Below, piece by piece: positions 1-10,900 of a DNA stretch of 64,000 bases. This DNA comes from Isoetes taiwanensis (Eukaryota; Streptophyta; Lycopodiopsida; Isoetales; Isoetaceae). The notes under the pieces were generated by a model that was not told where the DNA came from, searched no databases, and saw nothing but the letters and a program-made list of their open reading frames with translations. Both the position numbers and the translations under genes were made by a program. Position 1 is the first letter of the stretch; the number at the start of each line of letters is the position of its first letter. Where the stretch lies: the NCBI GenBank assembly GCA_021234155.1, contig JAJEKV010000140.1, forward strand, positions 310,001-374,000, written 5' to 3'.

Positions 1-702
1 GAGGGCTGCTTTTTGAACCATCTAACTAGCTCTGTGTTTCCGCCAGTATTTGTTTTGGCTCGCCAAGCTACTGAGGATGAATCGCACATGGTTGCAGGCC
101 TCGATCGAGCCCATTTTAGGAGGAAGTCGGAAAGAGATCTTCAGATTCATATTTGGCTGTGGATTATCCTTAAAGACCTTGGTTGTCTCCATGTATTCCA
201 AGTATGATAATGCGTTTTTCCTGGTTACAAACTATGGTGAGTGTCATGATTTTACGTTCTCCAAATCCACTAGTTCATGTTGCCCTTATTCCCTTGCATA
301 TCGCTGTATACAGAGGCCTTCTCAACGGCAGCCAACCTTGTGTCTATATACTTGGACTGGCAGCATCACATAGTTTGTATGATTGGTTGCTTCTCTGGCT
401 GCCGCTTCTGCTACAAGACTGGCTTTTGTTTATGGCAAATAGGTTTAAGCATTCTTAAGTTGGCTCTTGTGCCCTAAAGCAAATCTTTATTTATAGATGC
501 AAGAAGCCGATATGCTTTGGGAGCATATATCCATTGCCAGCAACAAAGCAAGATTTAAGCTCAAAGTCAATGACACTTTTTGGGCTCATGTACAAGCTAC
601 AACACTATATGCCATGAGGAATATCAAGCTCCACCATTTCTGGCTTCTGTTTCCACCATTTACTTTGAAGTTTGTTGCACTAATTCTTGAACAAATGGTT
701 AG
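1..702. other. Unassigned leading stretch with short open frames
   Basis: Short open frames lie on the plus strand at 13-207 and 497-706. I recognise no domain in either of them. A T-rich tract ending in a possible acceptor AG precedes 497, so exons of an unseen gene are possible. No promoter, RNA gene or repeat is evident. Confidence 0.25.
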
Positions 703-709
703 GTAAACA

Positions 710-948
710 CCCCGGGGATTCAGTAGTATTTGCAGTATGGGACATGTGCATGCAATAAAGGGGGATTCTTTTTTACTATTTCATATTTGTATACTTGCCA
801 TTAGGGGGGTTTTTTGCCATTATCTGGGGCAAAATATATACTTTAGAGGTTAAATTAGCTTCCAAATATCAGTATGCTAGGGGTGTTTTTGGGCATCATT
901 CGAATGCAGATGTCCATGCCCTTTTATTACTAAGTGCATTCCCCGGGG
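710..948. mobile_element. MITE-like foldback element with 7 bp target duplication
   Basis: A block of about 239 bp begins with CCCCGGGGATTC and ends with the near inverted copy GCATTCCCCGGGG. Subterminal sequence is also inverted: AATAAAGGGGG near the left end matches the complement of CCCTTTTATT near the right end. It is flanked by the direct repeat GTAAACA at 703-709 and 949-955. Because the terminus is itself palindromic, an 8 bp duplication (GGTAAACA) is equally possible, which would fit a non-autonomous hAT element. There is no coding capacity. Terminal inverted repeats plus a target duplication are seen directly; the superfamily is inferred. Confidence 0.55.
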
Positions 949-964
949 GTAAACAACACCTGAT

Positions 965-1195
965 GGCAGTGATGCCATCACAAGTATGAATGTTAATGAG
1001 CAGATAAGGGATAGATTACAAATTCAAAAATACAAGGTGCATCATGTTAGCTATTGACATGCTATTATTCTTTTAGAACTGACCCCAAGTTCTGTCTATA
1101 TGATTGAGGGGCTTCTCACAATCCGTGTGACGTAAAATGCAGCTTACATTTCATTGAAGGCTATCTTGGAACACCAATGCGATCAGGCAAGTAAA
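965..1195 (+). repeat. Duplicated exon-like block, copy 1
   Basis: This 231 bp block is repeated at 1416-1645 in direct orientation with few differences. Each copy has a T-rich tract ending in TTTTAG, then an exon-sized stretch of about 115 bp, then a donor-like AG followed by GCAAGT. Copy 1 carries small changes that break the frame open in copy 2. No protein family was recognised. Confidence 0.7.
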
Positions 1196-1415
1196 GGTTC
1201 CTCCTACTTCATACTCCTATTTTTGCTCCCATGCTCTGTTTAATTCCGTGTCAATAAAGCAAATCCTTGGCTAAAGAAAGCATGTGCTTGCATGGAAGTG
1301 CTGCAAACAGAGTCTGCTTGGAGTATAGTTAGGCTATGGAGAATTGCAGTTATATTAGGCTAAGCCTTATGCAGAATTATATCAATAGCACAGGTTTGGA
1401 GTGGATGCCATGTTT

Positions 1416-1645
1416 GGCAGTGATGCCATCACAAGTATGAATGTTAATGAGCAGATAAGGGATAGATTACAAATTCAAAAATACCAGGTGCATCATGTTA
1501 GCTATTGACATGCTATTATTCTTTTAGAACTGACCCCAAGTTCTGTCTATATGATGGAAGGACTTCTCACAATCTGGTGACACAAAATGCAGCTTACATT
1601 TCATTGAAAGCTGTCTTGGAACACCAATGCGATCAGGCAAGTAAA
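1416..1645 (+). repeat. Duplicated exon-like block, copy 2
   Basis: Second copy of the block at 965-1195. Here one frame stays open through the exon-like part (peptide beginning TDPKFCLYDG and ending LEHQCDQ). The flanking acceptor-like and GC donor-like signals are the same as in copy 1. I cannot assign the peptide, so this may be a small exon duplication in an unidentified gene or simply a segmental repeat. Confidence 0.7.
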
Positions 1646-2239
1646 TATTTTTTATGTTATCACACTAATGGCCAAGTTGGGAGGGGTTAGCAGCAACCCC
1701 CTCAATCAATAGTCCTGGCTCTGCTCCCATTTTTCGTTTAATCAATTCCTTCCCTCACAGGTTAAACTAGTCTTTCAAGTAATATAAAATGTGCATATCA
1801 CTGTTTGAACTAGCTGTATACAAATTTATGTTGTAGTTATAGAGTTAGATGGTGTATGTGAACTTATGATGCAATAGCTGTGGTTTATGGTAATAGCTGT
1901 GGTTTATGGTTTGTGGAAGGGAACTGAAGATTTTGTGGAGATTTTTACAAGAGCCAAACACATTGGTACGGAGCCTTCATACAATAAGAATCCATGTATG
2001 TTTTTAATTCTGTGCCTAGTGGACATGCTTAGGTTCAAATCCTAGGGGGCATTTTCACCATTAGGTATCTGTTCTAAATATTGAGTCATGTAATAAAATT
2101 TGTAACTTAGGCCTAACAAATCAAGAAACCTAGGTTGGCAGGTAATGTATGCAGTTCCAGACATGATGTCTTATAAAATTTAAGCTGGAAGCACGTGATT
2201 TTGACAATTGCATTAGATGCACCAAAAAACCCATTAGCT
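1646..2239. other. Non-coding stretch, nothing recognised
   Basis: AT-rich sequence without a supported gene. A short in-place duplication of TAGCTGTGGTTTATGGT occurs near 1875-1910. Otherwise I see nothing. Confidence 0.4.
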
Positions 2240-2352
2240 AAACAAGGTGCTGCGCACAGAGGGTTGCCCTCCATGGCTGGAGGATGAAGTGGCTTAAATC
2301 ATATTTCGAAGTCATGTTTTCACAATCAATCAAAGTTGCTACTTCAAAACAA
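2240..2352 (+). repeat. Dispersed repeat, copy A
   Basis: About 113 bp here reappear in inverted orientation at 13249-13364. Shared words include GAGGGTTGCCCTCCATGGC and AAGTGGCTTAAATCATA, with roughly four in five positions matching by eye. No ends, tails or target duplications were resolved, so the class is unknown. Confidence 0.65.
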
Positions 2353-2991
2353 TAGAATACTTGATACCATGACTTTTTGGGAATTGGCCTGAATAAATCT
2401 TTGGTGCTCGGCATGGAACAAGTATTGCAGAAGCATAAGAACAAGTCTAATAGAGCAGAGAATGGAAATACATGTTTTGTTAGCATAGAAATGAGAGAAC
2501 TCCTTGAAGACCTTTGATCTGTTTTTTATGCTTGGGAGGAGGAAAACATGGAGCATTGTTGTGTGAAGATGCTGATGCGAATGAAGTTAAAGAAATTGTG
2601 TATGAATCATTCTCCCGTTAGAATTATGATGTTTTGATCAGAACATTGTGCATATTCAAATATATAAGATTTACAACCCTGGTCTAGACCTTTTTACACT
2701 GCATCCTAAAATATGAATGCCACATTTTATATATGACGACATTTGTGACTCTAGAGCAAAAAATGCAACACATAAAATATAAGTTGTTTTTACATTGGAA
2801 GATGGATGTTGTTGTCTTATATAACTACCAAATACTAGGGTAAGTCCCCCGATATTAGAAAAGACTCCATTGCCCTTACATGGAACCACTCAACTTATTT
2901 AAGACTAAATGAGTCGTCTTAGTCTCTTTTGCTTAAGTGGTAGACTTCTATGATTGTCATAAGATTAAGACATTAATATGAAAAGGGTGCT
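2353..2991. other. Non-coding stretch, nothing recognised
   Basis: AT-rich sequence with only short antisense frames (2344-2556, 2671-2889) that show no recognisable motif. It may be low-copy DNA downstream of the PPR pseudogene. Confidence 0.35.
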
Positions 2992-3683
2992 TTAGCCGAG
3001 GAAAAATCTCATTGATTTAGTACTTTGGTACTGGATGATAGGGAAGATATATAGCATATGAAATAACATTAACTTAGCAATTACATAGATGGCATAGGAA
3101 AGTTGCAGGATGTTGTGAGCAGCCATCATATGTTTGATGAGCTGAAGAGGATGAATGTCCAGTTGCTCATTAGATTGATACAAATTCTTAGCTTCAATAA
3201 GATGGCCAGCACGACCCAGAAGATTAATCAAACTAGTATGATGCACAAAAGTTTGTACCATCATAACACTCTATAGTTTGCAAGTAGTACCAAAGCCCTT
3301 CATTTACTTGACCTGCCCAACTACGTGCGGCAACTGGCAAATGAGTCTTCATTTGGTTTCAGGCCACTCTTTTGCATGTTTTCAAAACATCCAAAGGCAA
3401 GGACACTATCACCATTTTGTGTGTATCCTACAATCATTACATTGGAAGAGACTGTGCTTGGATTTGGCAATTGTTCGAAGCCTTTGCGAGCATCCTAAAC
3501 TTCCATGGTTAAAATACATATTGACTAAAAAGCTGCCCAAGGCATTTGACTGGATGCCAAAACTGGTAACTTGATTATAAGTGTGCCTATGATGTTCAAT
3601 TGCTCCTCTATCAGCAAAAGCTTTCAAGGCACTTGAAATTCTAACTTTCATTTGATACTAGACAATCTTTCTGCATCTTTCCA
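2992..3683 (-). pseudogene. PPR protein pseudogene, 3' part
   Basis: Two minus-strand frames carry pentatricopeptide-repeat signatures. The frame at 3409-3651 contains an SALKAFADRGAIEHHR segment and NALGSFLVNMYFNHGSLG. The frame at 2992-3264 contains INLLGRAGHLIEAKNL. These are the conserved phrases of plant organelle RNA-editing and RNA-processing PPR proteins, which bind organellar transcripts through helical repeats. Frameshifts and stops separate the repeats. The 5' continuation lies beyond the Copia insertion at 9068-9398, and the two parts were joined at the TAACA target site before that insertion. A functional product is unlikely. Confidence 0.75.
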
Positions 3684-3688
3684 TAACA

Positions 3689-4309
3689 TGAAGGAATGCA
3701 ATATTAATTTCCTTGTATCATCTTTAACAAGAACGCTAGATTTGATCTAGTTATATGACTTCAATTTGATCATAATCATATATTGCATTAACAATAGTTT
3801 TAGAAAACCATTGCATTACTATGCATACGGACCATATAAATCAATCCTAGTTTAAAAAACTGATAGTTTAACCATTATGCATTACAGCTTGTCGATCAAA
3901 TTTATTTACATGCAAACCTATAATACTCCTTGTATTATTCCAGATCCGGCTCGCAGAACTGAACTGATCCATCAGGCATTAATGCACAGGCCTGTCCGTC
4001 GGTTTAGCCAGACCAATTGGGCTTGAGATCAAGTTGTCTCATTGCTATTGCTTCTCACTACTTTCTATTCTGCTTTTCGATTCGATCATTGAGCCTTAAT
4101 AAGTCTATGATTTAAAATGATAACCATATACCTTAATAATGTCTAAGCCATGGCTTCCAATAATAACCATAGACTCATCTTAAACCATTGGGATTTTTCA
4201 TGATATATGCATAACCCCTTTAAACAGTGGAGTTTTGAAACCTCGATCTGTGCAACCTTTGTTATATGGAATAACCCGTAATGTAACTTTGGCATGATCA
4301 TAAACAACA
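3689..4309 (-). repeat. 3' LTR of the Copia element
   Basis: 621 bp, matching 8435-9062 over its whole length apart from scattered substitutions and small indels. It starts TGAAGGAATGC and ends AAACAACA. The differences between the LTRs indicate an insertion that is not recent. Confidence 0.92.
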
Positions 4310-4320
4310 TTCCTCCTTCA
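4310..4320 (-). other. Polypurine tract of the Copia element
   Basis: On the minus strand the bases next to the 3' LTR read GAAGGAGGAA, a purine run in the position where plus-strand priming starts. Confidence 0.75.
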
Positions 4321-4429
4321 TGCCAAATCTGCTTTTGTGATTCTGAATCTGAGTTTTGCAGTCCACAATAACTTTGTTTTACATCAGTATGTCTGTACCT
4401 CTTAACCTTCCAAAGATTAGTCTTTGAAC

Positions 4430-5185
4430 TTACTGACTCCCAGCATTATTCCTTGTAAACTTTGCACATGGTAAAGCTTTGGTAAGAATATCTGAAACCT
4501 GATTTTCTGTACTAACATACTCAACTGAGACATATTTCTTTGCAACAAGTTCCCTGATATACTGCATGTGCATCTCAATGTGTTTTGTCCTCTGATGCAA
4601 TACAGAGTTTTTTGTGATGGCAATACAACTTTGGCTGTCACTTAGAAGCAATGTTGTATTCTTTTGTACAATGTTCAATTCATTTAGCAACCTCCTGGCC
4701 CATACTATTTCTTTACCAGCCAAGGTTGCAGAAGCATGTTCTGCCTCAGCAGAAGACATGGCTATGCTTGATTGTTTCTTTGATTTCCAAACCACGTGTC
4801 CTCCTCCTAGTACAAGGGTAAAACCTGATGTTGACTTTCTCTGATCTAAGTCTGAAGCCCAATCAACATCGCAGTAAGCCTTCAGCTCAAGCTTGTCATT
4901 TGTGAATCTGATTCCCTGATCTTGTGTTGCTTTTAGAAATCTTAAAATTCTCTTTGCAGCAATCCAATGTTGTTTACCTGGATAGTTTGAATACTTGCTA
5001 AGAAGACTAACAGAGAATGCAATATTTGGACGTGTGCAATTTGCAATGTAAAGCAAACAGCCCAAGAGTTCTCTATAGGGTACATTGGCCATCTCTGCAA
5101 CTTCTTCTTCAGAATTTTGTGACATGTTGGCTGAAATTTTGTGACCTGGTACAAGAGGAGTTTCAACTATTTTGCAATTCCTCAT
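4430..5185 (-). pseudogene. Copia RNase H domain and end of RT
   Basis: This frame of 251 codons is nearly intact. Residues 1-60 are the RT connection region. TRPNIAFSVSLLSKY follows near residue 70, and the RNase H domain carries YCDVDWASDLDQRKSTSGF, WKSKKQSSIAMSSAEAE, the DSQSCIAI motif, the RTKHIEMH motif and QVSDILTKAL. RNase H removes the RNA strand from the RNA:DNA hybrid during reverse transcription. The acidic positions of the catalytic set (D in CDVDW, E in SSAEAE, D in LSDSQS) are present. It is the best preserved part of the element, but it is not linked to an intact polyprotein. Confidence 0.93.
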
Positions 5186-5680
5186 CCCAAATATTTGAAG
5201 TATTCCCTGTATATTGCTTGTTTGAGGCCTAGAAATCTTTTAAACTCACCTAGGTCTGTCATCTTAAATTTTGCCATGAATCTGCTTATAGTCCCTTATA
5301 TAGTCTAATTGGTTGGCCATCATTATCCATGCAAAAGTACTACTGATGAGGTGACTGTTTCGGACCATAAACAACACGTTTTAGCTTCCACACCATATCA
5401 CGTCCTTGTTCATAACCTTTTGCTTACTTCATAAATATTTCTTCTTCTAATTTAGTGTTTAGAAAAGCGGTACTAACATCCATATGATGTACTTCAAGAT
5501 CATGTGCTTTTGCATATGCCAGCAGTATTCTAATGCTTGAAAGCTTAACTATTGTAGAAAATGTTTCATCATAGTCTATTCCCCTTTTCTGTGAGTAGCC
5601 TTTAGCAACTAATCTAGCCTTGTAAATCTATGATTTTCCATCTGGGCTAGGTTTCAACTTAAATATCCACTTGCTATCCA
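5186..5680 (-). pseudogene. Copia reverse transcriptase remnant lacking the YVDD segment
   Basis: Minus-strand frames give the RT phrase MDVSTAFLNTKLEEEIFM and then VWKLKRVVYGPKQSPHQ, followed almost at once by MTDLGEFKRFLGL and the connection region. In Copia RTs about 60-70 residues, including the catalytic YVDD box, lie between the PRQWY-type motif and the MKDLG-type motif. That stretch is missing here, so the polymerase cannot be active. At least two in-frame stops are also present. Confidence 0.85.
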
Positions 5681-7354
5681 CTATATTTTTCCCATTTGGT
5701 CTTTTGACCAGTTCAAATGTTCTTGTTCTCTTGAATGACTGTAATTCCTCCTCCATTGCATATTTCCATTTATTCGATTCTTTAGAACTCTGGCATCCTC
5801 AAAGCTGCTGGGAACATTGGGTTCAAGTATTGCCATAATGTTACTCATTTCTTCCTCACCATCGAGATTGGCATTTAATCTTATACTCTTTCTTTCCTTG
5901 TTTCTGCCAAGATTTTCAACATTTACATTAGCTTCTTCCAACAATCTTTCTGCTTCAGTTTTATAAGGTTTCCTCTTTGGAATTTTACTTGTAGTGTTGG
6001 ATACAATCTCTTCTTCATCTCCTGATGCATCAACATGGTTTTCAACCATTGCACCTTGTTTAATTACCCTGGTTTCCTCATCACCTAAGTCTGGAATTGG
6101 ACCTGTTATGGCAGAATTATTTTCTTCCTTATTCACACATTGAGGCACTTGCTTGTGGTTAATGCCTTCTCGATCCTTGTATAATTTGTCTTCCACAAAA
6201 AACATGTCTCTGCTTATTATTAGTTTCCTGCTTAATGGATCAAATAGCTCGTATTCCTTAGATTGATTATCATAACCTATCAGATAACATTCCACTGATC
6301 TATCATCAAGCTTTTGTCTAGTTTCTTCTGGTACATGTGCATAACTCAAACAGCCATAGGCGTTACATTTAGAAAAATCAGGTTTGGTACCATACCATAG
6401 CTTGTCTGGTGCCTTGCCATTTCTGCTCCTAAATGGCAGTTTGTTCTGGATCTCCACTGTGGCTTGAACAACTTCCTCCCATAAAAAATTTGGCAGTACT
6501 GAGTGTTTGAGCATGGATCTTACTGAATTCAATATGGTATTTGTTCTTTCTTTCAGAAACTCCATTTTTTGTGGGGTGTATAAACAAGTTAGTTGTCTTC
6601 GTATGCCATTTGAGAGGCAATAATTTTTAAACCGGCCAGACATAAATTCACTCCCTCTGTTAGTCCTAAGGCATTTCAATTTCTTACCAGTTTGTCTCTC
6701 CACTTCAGCTTGATAAACTTTGAATGCCTCGAATGCATGATCTTTATGTCTCAATGTACAGATCTTGGTTTTCTTGGAAAAGTCATCAGTGAATGTGATA
6801 AAGTATTTCTTTCCATGTATGCTTCTAACATTTAATGGCCCGCACAAATCACTATGCACAAGCTCATTTACTTCCTTAGCTCTCTTTCCTTTTTAGGGAA
6901 TGGTGATACAATGTTTGCCTTTTCGTGCAACCTTTGTACAACTGAAAGTTTCTTCTTTTATACTGGCAGCATTGATTTGACCAGTTTTGATCATGTATTT
7001 CAGATTATTAACATGTGTATGAGCTAGCCTCTCGTGCCACAGTTTTAGAGTTGGAATGGTGATTGCATTGATTGCATTTAAGTCATCACTTCTAAAGCCA
7101 AATAATTTACCAACTCTTTTGGCTAAAAGCTTCAATTCATCATTTAATAACACTTTACAATAGTGTTTTTCAAAGTTCACATGATAGCCAATATCAACTA
7201 ATTGAGTAACTGAGATCAAGTTCTTAACTAAATTTGGAACACAAAAGAACGTTCTCAAGAATAACAGTTGTCCATTTAGATCATAAAGTTCCAATAATCC
7301 AACTTGTTCTACTCTCTTGTAGATTCCCATCACCCATTTGAACAAAGCTTGCAT
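5681..7354 (-). pseudogene. Copia GAG-pre-integrase and integrase
   Basis: The frame at 6893-7354 carries the pre-integrase zinc-binding region (LWHERLAHTHVNNLKYM followed by a Cys). The frame at 5681-6859 starts at the integrase core with MHSDLCGPL and FITFTDDFSKKT, continues through CLRTNRGSEF, and ends in the variable integrase-RT linker. The first catalytic Asp is visible. The second, normally in a TDNGGEF-type motif, reads TNRGSEF, so Asp is replaced by Asn. The region around the catalytic Glu is split between two overlapping frames (6429-6620 and 5681-6859), indicating a local frameshift. Integration activity is not expected. Confidence 0.9.
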
Positions 7355-7357
7355 TTT

Positions 7358-8420
7358 TTAAACATTTTCCTTAAGTTTAGAAGGTGATTTAATCACGTTT
7401 CTCTCAGCTCCACTATCTAGCATATATATATCATCATTCTTTAGTTTGATGCCATAATCAATTGAAAAAGTTTGAGAGCAAGTTACCTCCGCATTTTCAT
7501 CTTGATTCTCCTCTTCATTTTCAATCTTTTCTGCCATCAAGTTCACTGCTGCAGGCTTGCCTCTGCCCCTACCAAAATTCCCTCTTTCACCTCGATTTCC
7601 TCCACTTATGTTATAGTTCTTGCCTCTGCCAATATTGGTCTTGTTTCCTCCTTTGTAACAGTCCTTAGGACTTGGGCATTCATTGGCCAAATGGCCAAAC
7701 TCTTGGCAATTGAAACATTTATTTCCTTTGTCTAGTTTATTTAAATGACCATAAGAATCACACACAAAATAGGGACCAAGTTTACCTTGTTCATTCTTAG
7801 TCTTTCTATTTGATGTGTAAAGTATCTCATTAGTTTCTTCACTCTCATCATTGGTTACAAGGTAAGGGTATGCCTGATGCCTCCATGTCTGCAATAATGT
7901 TGTCAAATCGTTCAAACATATCTTTTACATCATCTTTGTCACCAAACCTCAGATCTCTGAGCTCCTTGTCCAAGACATCCAGCTGAGAAGAGGATTTGAC
8001 ATGATAAGTCTGTATCATATAGTTCCACATCTATTTTGAAGACATGCCTCTCGTTTTCAGTAATATACTTGAACTAATCTTACTTTTAATGGCTGCCTTA
8101 GCCTCCAGAGATTTTACTTTCTTTTCAATATCATTTGTTGGACTACTAACCTCCACAGTACTTGAAGTACCAGCTCCTCCAGTCGAGCTGACTTCTCTCA
8201 TGGGACTGGCATTTGTCCCTAATGCAGCAGCAGCTGTTGCATATGTACACCCTCTACTAGTTGCTTGTACAGTTTTTGGAGCCCGCTCTTCAACAACTTC
8301 CCAGAGTCCTTCAACTTTCAAAACTTCTTCCACCTTTTTCTTCCACACTTGGAAGCCAGCACCACCTTTATAAACTTCAATTGCACTGAGCAAGAAGCTC
8401 CCAATCTGCTTGCCATACTT
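7358..8420 (-). pseudogene. Copia gag with CCHC zinc knuckle and aspartic protease
   Basis: Gag starts close to the PBS and is spread over three frames (8031-8447, 7848-8030, 7358-7915). The nucleocapsid zinc knuckle CFNCQEFGHLANEC (C-X2-C-X4-H-X4-C) is intact, and the basic Gly/Arg-rich stretch after it is typical for RNA binding. The protease active site appears as YMLDSGAERNVI with the Copia DSGA signature. The frame ends within or just after the protease. Gag would form the particle and the protease would cut the polyprotein. At least two frame changes disrupt it. Confidence 0.88.
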
Positions 8421-8432
8421 GCTCGGATACCA
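8421..8432 (-). other. Primer binding site (initiator tRNA-Met)
   Basis: On the minus strand TGGTATCCGAGC lies 2 bp inside the 5' LTR. It matches the plant initiator tRNA-Met 3' end complement TGGTATCAGAGC except at one position. Confidence 0.85.
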
Positions 8433-8434
8433 GA

Positions 8435-9062
8435 TGAAGGAATGCAATATTAATTTCCTTATATCATCTTTAACAAGAACACTAGATTTGATCTAGTTAG
8501 ATGACTTCAATTTGATCATAATCATATATTGCATTAATAATAGTTTTAGAAAACCATTGCATTACTATGCATGCGAACCATATAAATCAATCCTAGGTTA
8601 AACAACTGATAGTTTAACCATTATGCATCTGACTTGTTCCATTTATCAAACTTATTTACATGCAAACCTGTAATACTCCTTGTATTATTCCTGATCGGCT
8701 CCCGAGAACCGAACCGATCCATTAGGTATTAATGCATGGGCTTGCCCGGCCGGTTTAGCCCGGGACCGATTGGGCTTGACATCAAGTTATCTCATGGCTA
8801 TTGCTTCTCCGGGCTTTCTCTCCGCTTTTCGGTTTGATCATTGAGCCTTAATAAGTCTATGATTTAAAATGATAACCATGGACCTTAATAATATCTAAGC
8901 CATGGCTTTCAATAATAACCATGGACTCACCTTAAACCATTGGGACTTTTCATGATATATGCACAACCCCTTTAAACAATGGAGTTTTGAAACCTCGACT
9001 TGTGCAACCTTTGTTATATGGAATAACCATAACGTAACTTTGGCATGATCATAAACAATACA
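8435..9062 (-). repeat. 5' LTR of the Copia element
   Basis: 628 bp, pairing with 3689-4309. It is followed directly by TAACA, the same five bases that precede the other LTR. Confidence 0.92.
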
Positions 9063-9067
9063 TAACA

Positions 9068-9398
9068 CTCAGAGAAGGAAGACATTCTTGATGTTGTGCA
9101 TACCCTGCCTGCGATGATAGCATTCCATGATATCATGTCCCAATTTTGTAAATTGTCAAATACTTTGTGGGCTTCCTTTAAGCTTCCACATTTCCCATGC
9201 ATGTCAATCATAGTGTTATAGAAGAGTTCCAATGATTTGTTCATCAACAAGCCTATGCATTTGTAGTGCCCCTATACAAGCACATCCATCCAAGACTCCA
9301 AAGAAATGATAGCAGAAATGATTGGCCTCATACAGACACGAATGGATTGAGGACATACTTCTTGAGAATTTTTGCATATACTTTGGGTCTAACGGCAA
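9068..9398 (-). pseudogene. PPR protein pseudogene, 5' part
   Basis: Minus-strand frames show FFGVLDGCACIGAL, then FYNTMIDMHGKCGSLKEAH, KVFDNLQNWDMISWNAIIAG. These are hallmark phrases of plant P-L-S type PPR proteins. A frame change separates 9216-9398 from 9014-9250. Reading continues on the far side of the Copia element at 3683. The true 5' end of the gene is not found to the right, where tandem repeats begin at about 9507, so the pseudogene is also truncated at its start. Confidence 0.8.
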
Positions 9399-9506
9399 CT
9401 CGAACTTATGGAAGATACTGTGGAATGCTTTTGGTCAAGGTTCTATCTAAGACAAAAAGCAATATATGATCCTCCATACCCCATTGGGACATGAAAGCTT
9501 CATGCA

Positions 9507-10092
9507 ATCACAAACATTTATGCACACAATTTGCCAGGGGGGTCTCAATGATGGCTTGACAATTATCAGCATCAATTACAATGTAAAAATGAAAGCTAAC
9601 AGCATAAACCTTGCGACAAAGAAACAAAAGCAGTTAATCCACTGCAAGTAAGTCTTCTCAAGATGTTCAGATTTGTATGTTGGATTTGCATTATGCATAA
9701 CAACATAAACCTTGCAATAAAGAAATTGAAGCAGTTAGTTCGCTGCAAGTAAGTCTTCCAAGATGCTTCAGATCCATATGTTGGATCTGCATCATGCAAA
9801 TCACAAACATTTATGCACACAATTTGCAAGGGGTGTCTCCAAAAATGATGGCCCGACAGTTGTTATCATCAATTACAATGTAAAAGTGAAAGCTAATAGC
9901 ATAAACCTTGCGACAAAGAAACAAAAGCGGTTATTCTGTTGCAAGTAAGTCTTCTCAAGGTGTTCAGATCTGTATGTTGGATTTGCATCATGCATAATAG
10001 CATAAACCTTGCAACAAAGAAATTAAAGCAGTTAGAACAACGCAAGTAAGTCTTCAAGATGCTTCGATCCATATGTTGGATGCATCATCATG
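9507..10092 (+). repeat. Tandem repeat of two units of about 290 bp
   Basis: Unit 1 (9507-9797) and unit 2 (9798-10092) align from end to end, sharing CACAAACATTTATGCACACA near the start and CATATGTTGGAT near the end. Inside each unit a shorter block containing CATAAACCTTGC and GCAAGTAAGTCTTC is itself repeated, so this is a higher-order repeat with a half-unit of about 130-150 bp. No coding function is seen. Confidence 0.8.
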
Positions 10093-10617
10093 CAATAGCC
10101 ACCGTGAAGAGGCAAAAATAATTAGAAATATAACAAATGCTTTCAAAATTGGCATCTACCATTTCTCATTCGTATAACTATTTTCTACATTCTATTCTTC
10201 CACTGTACATTCTGAAACCTAAGAATATGGGATCATCCTTACAATGATAACATTTCACCATCTCCAATCTACACCTGACTTAGGCGCTTGGGACGCCAAG
10301 GGTTTGATAAGTTCTCCCGGACGGATATTGGATTTTTGGACCTTATCGAGCCGGGGCCCTTGAACGCAGGATTCAACGGTCCGATAGGGGAACCGAGATC
10401 CCGAGTGTGGTCTTTAAGCGTCGCCCCTCAGGGAGCCCGCCAGAAAGGTCAGCCTCGGGAAACTTTTGTGGTTCGCCTCTTGGGGTTCGGACTCTCCCCT
10501 CTAATGAGGCGGCCTTGCAAGGTCCCCGCCTTGTTTGACTTGGGCAAGTGTGCCACCGGGCCGCCCAACAACAGTCGCCCCTGACCGTACTAATGCAAAC
10601 ACTTTGATCTAAACCTT
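10093..10617. other. Non-coding stretch with a GC-rich insert
   Basis: Roughly 10280-10585 is GC-rich between AT-rich flanks and holds one open frame of 98 codons (10288-10584) without recognisable features. It may be part of an undetermined mobile element. No terminal repeats were resolved. Confidence 0.3.
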
Positions 10618-10900
10618 GTCTGAAATTTTGAAAACCGCATGTACGCTTGGCGATGACTTAAGAAGCCTGCTGACAAAAATCAGAATTTAATTCCTTACTA
10701 TGCATTAATTACGAATTTATGAATGTCTTGCTACTCTTTAACAACAACAGTTTGCCTAGACCGCTTCAATGCTACCTATTTGATCGAGAACTTTATCTGG
10801 AAATTCTAAAAATTTGCCTGTATTTGGGGATGACATAGGAAGCCAACCGACAAAAATCAGAATTTAATTCCATACCATGCATTAATTACGAATTTATGAA
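10618..10900 (+). repeat. Direct repeat pair of about 105 bp
   Basis: 10618-10723 and 10797-10900 share GACAAAAATCAGAATTTAAT and GCATTAATTACGAATTTATG, with lower similarity at the left ends. They are separated by about 73 bp of unrelated sequence. Confidence 0.75.

Larger units (their letters stand above)
3689..9062 (-). mobile_element. Complete but inactivated Ty1/Copia LTR retrotransposon
   Basis: A 5.37 kb element lies on the minus strand with LTRs at 8435-9062 (5') and 3689-4309 (3'), both starting TG and ending near CA. The target duplication TAACA is present at 3684-3688 and 9063-9067. A PBS (8421-8432) and a PPT (4310-4320) sit just inside the LTRs. The internal order on the minus strand is gag with zinc knuckle, protease, integrase, reverse transcriptase, RNase H, which is the Copia order with integrase before RT. 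It interrupts a PPR pseudogene. Coding is broken by frameshifts and by loss of the RT active-site segment, so the copy is not autonomous. Confidence 0.93.

Noticed and set aside
9507-10092. A CRISPR-like array
   Set aside because: Only two long diverged units are present, without short identical repeats and unique spacers, and the genome is eukaryotic.
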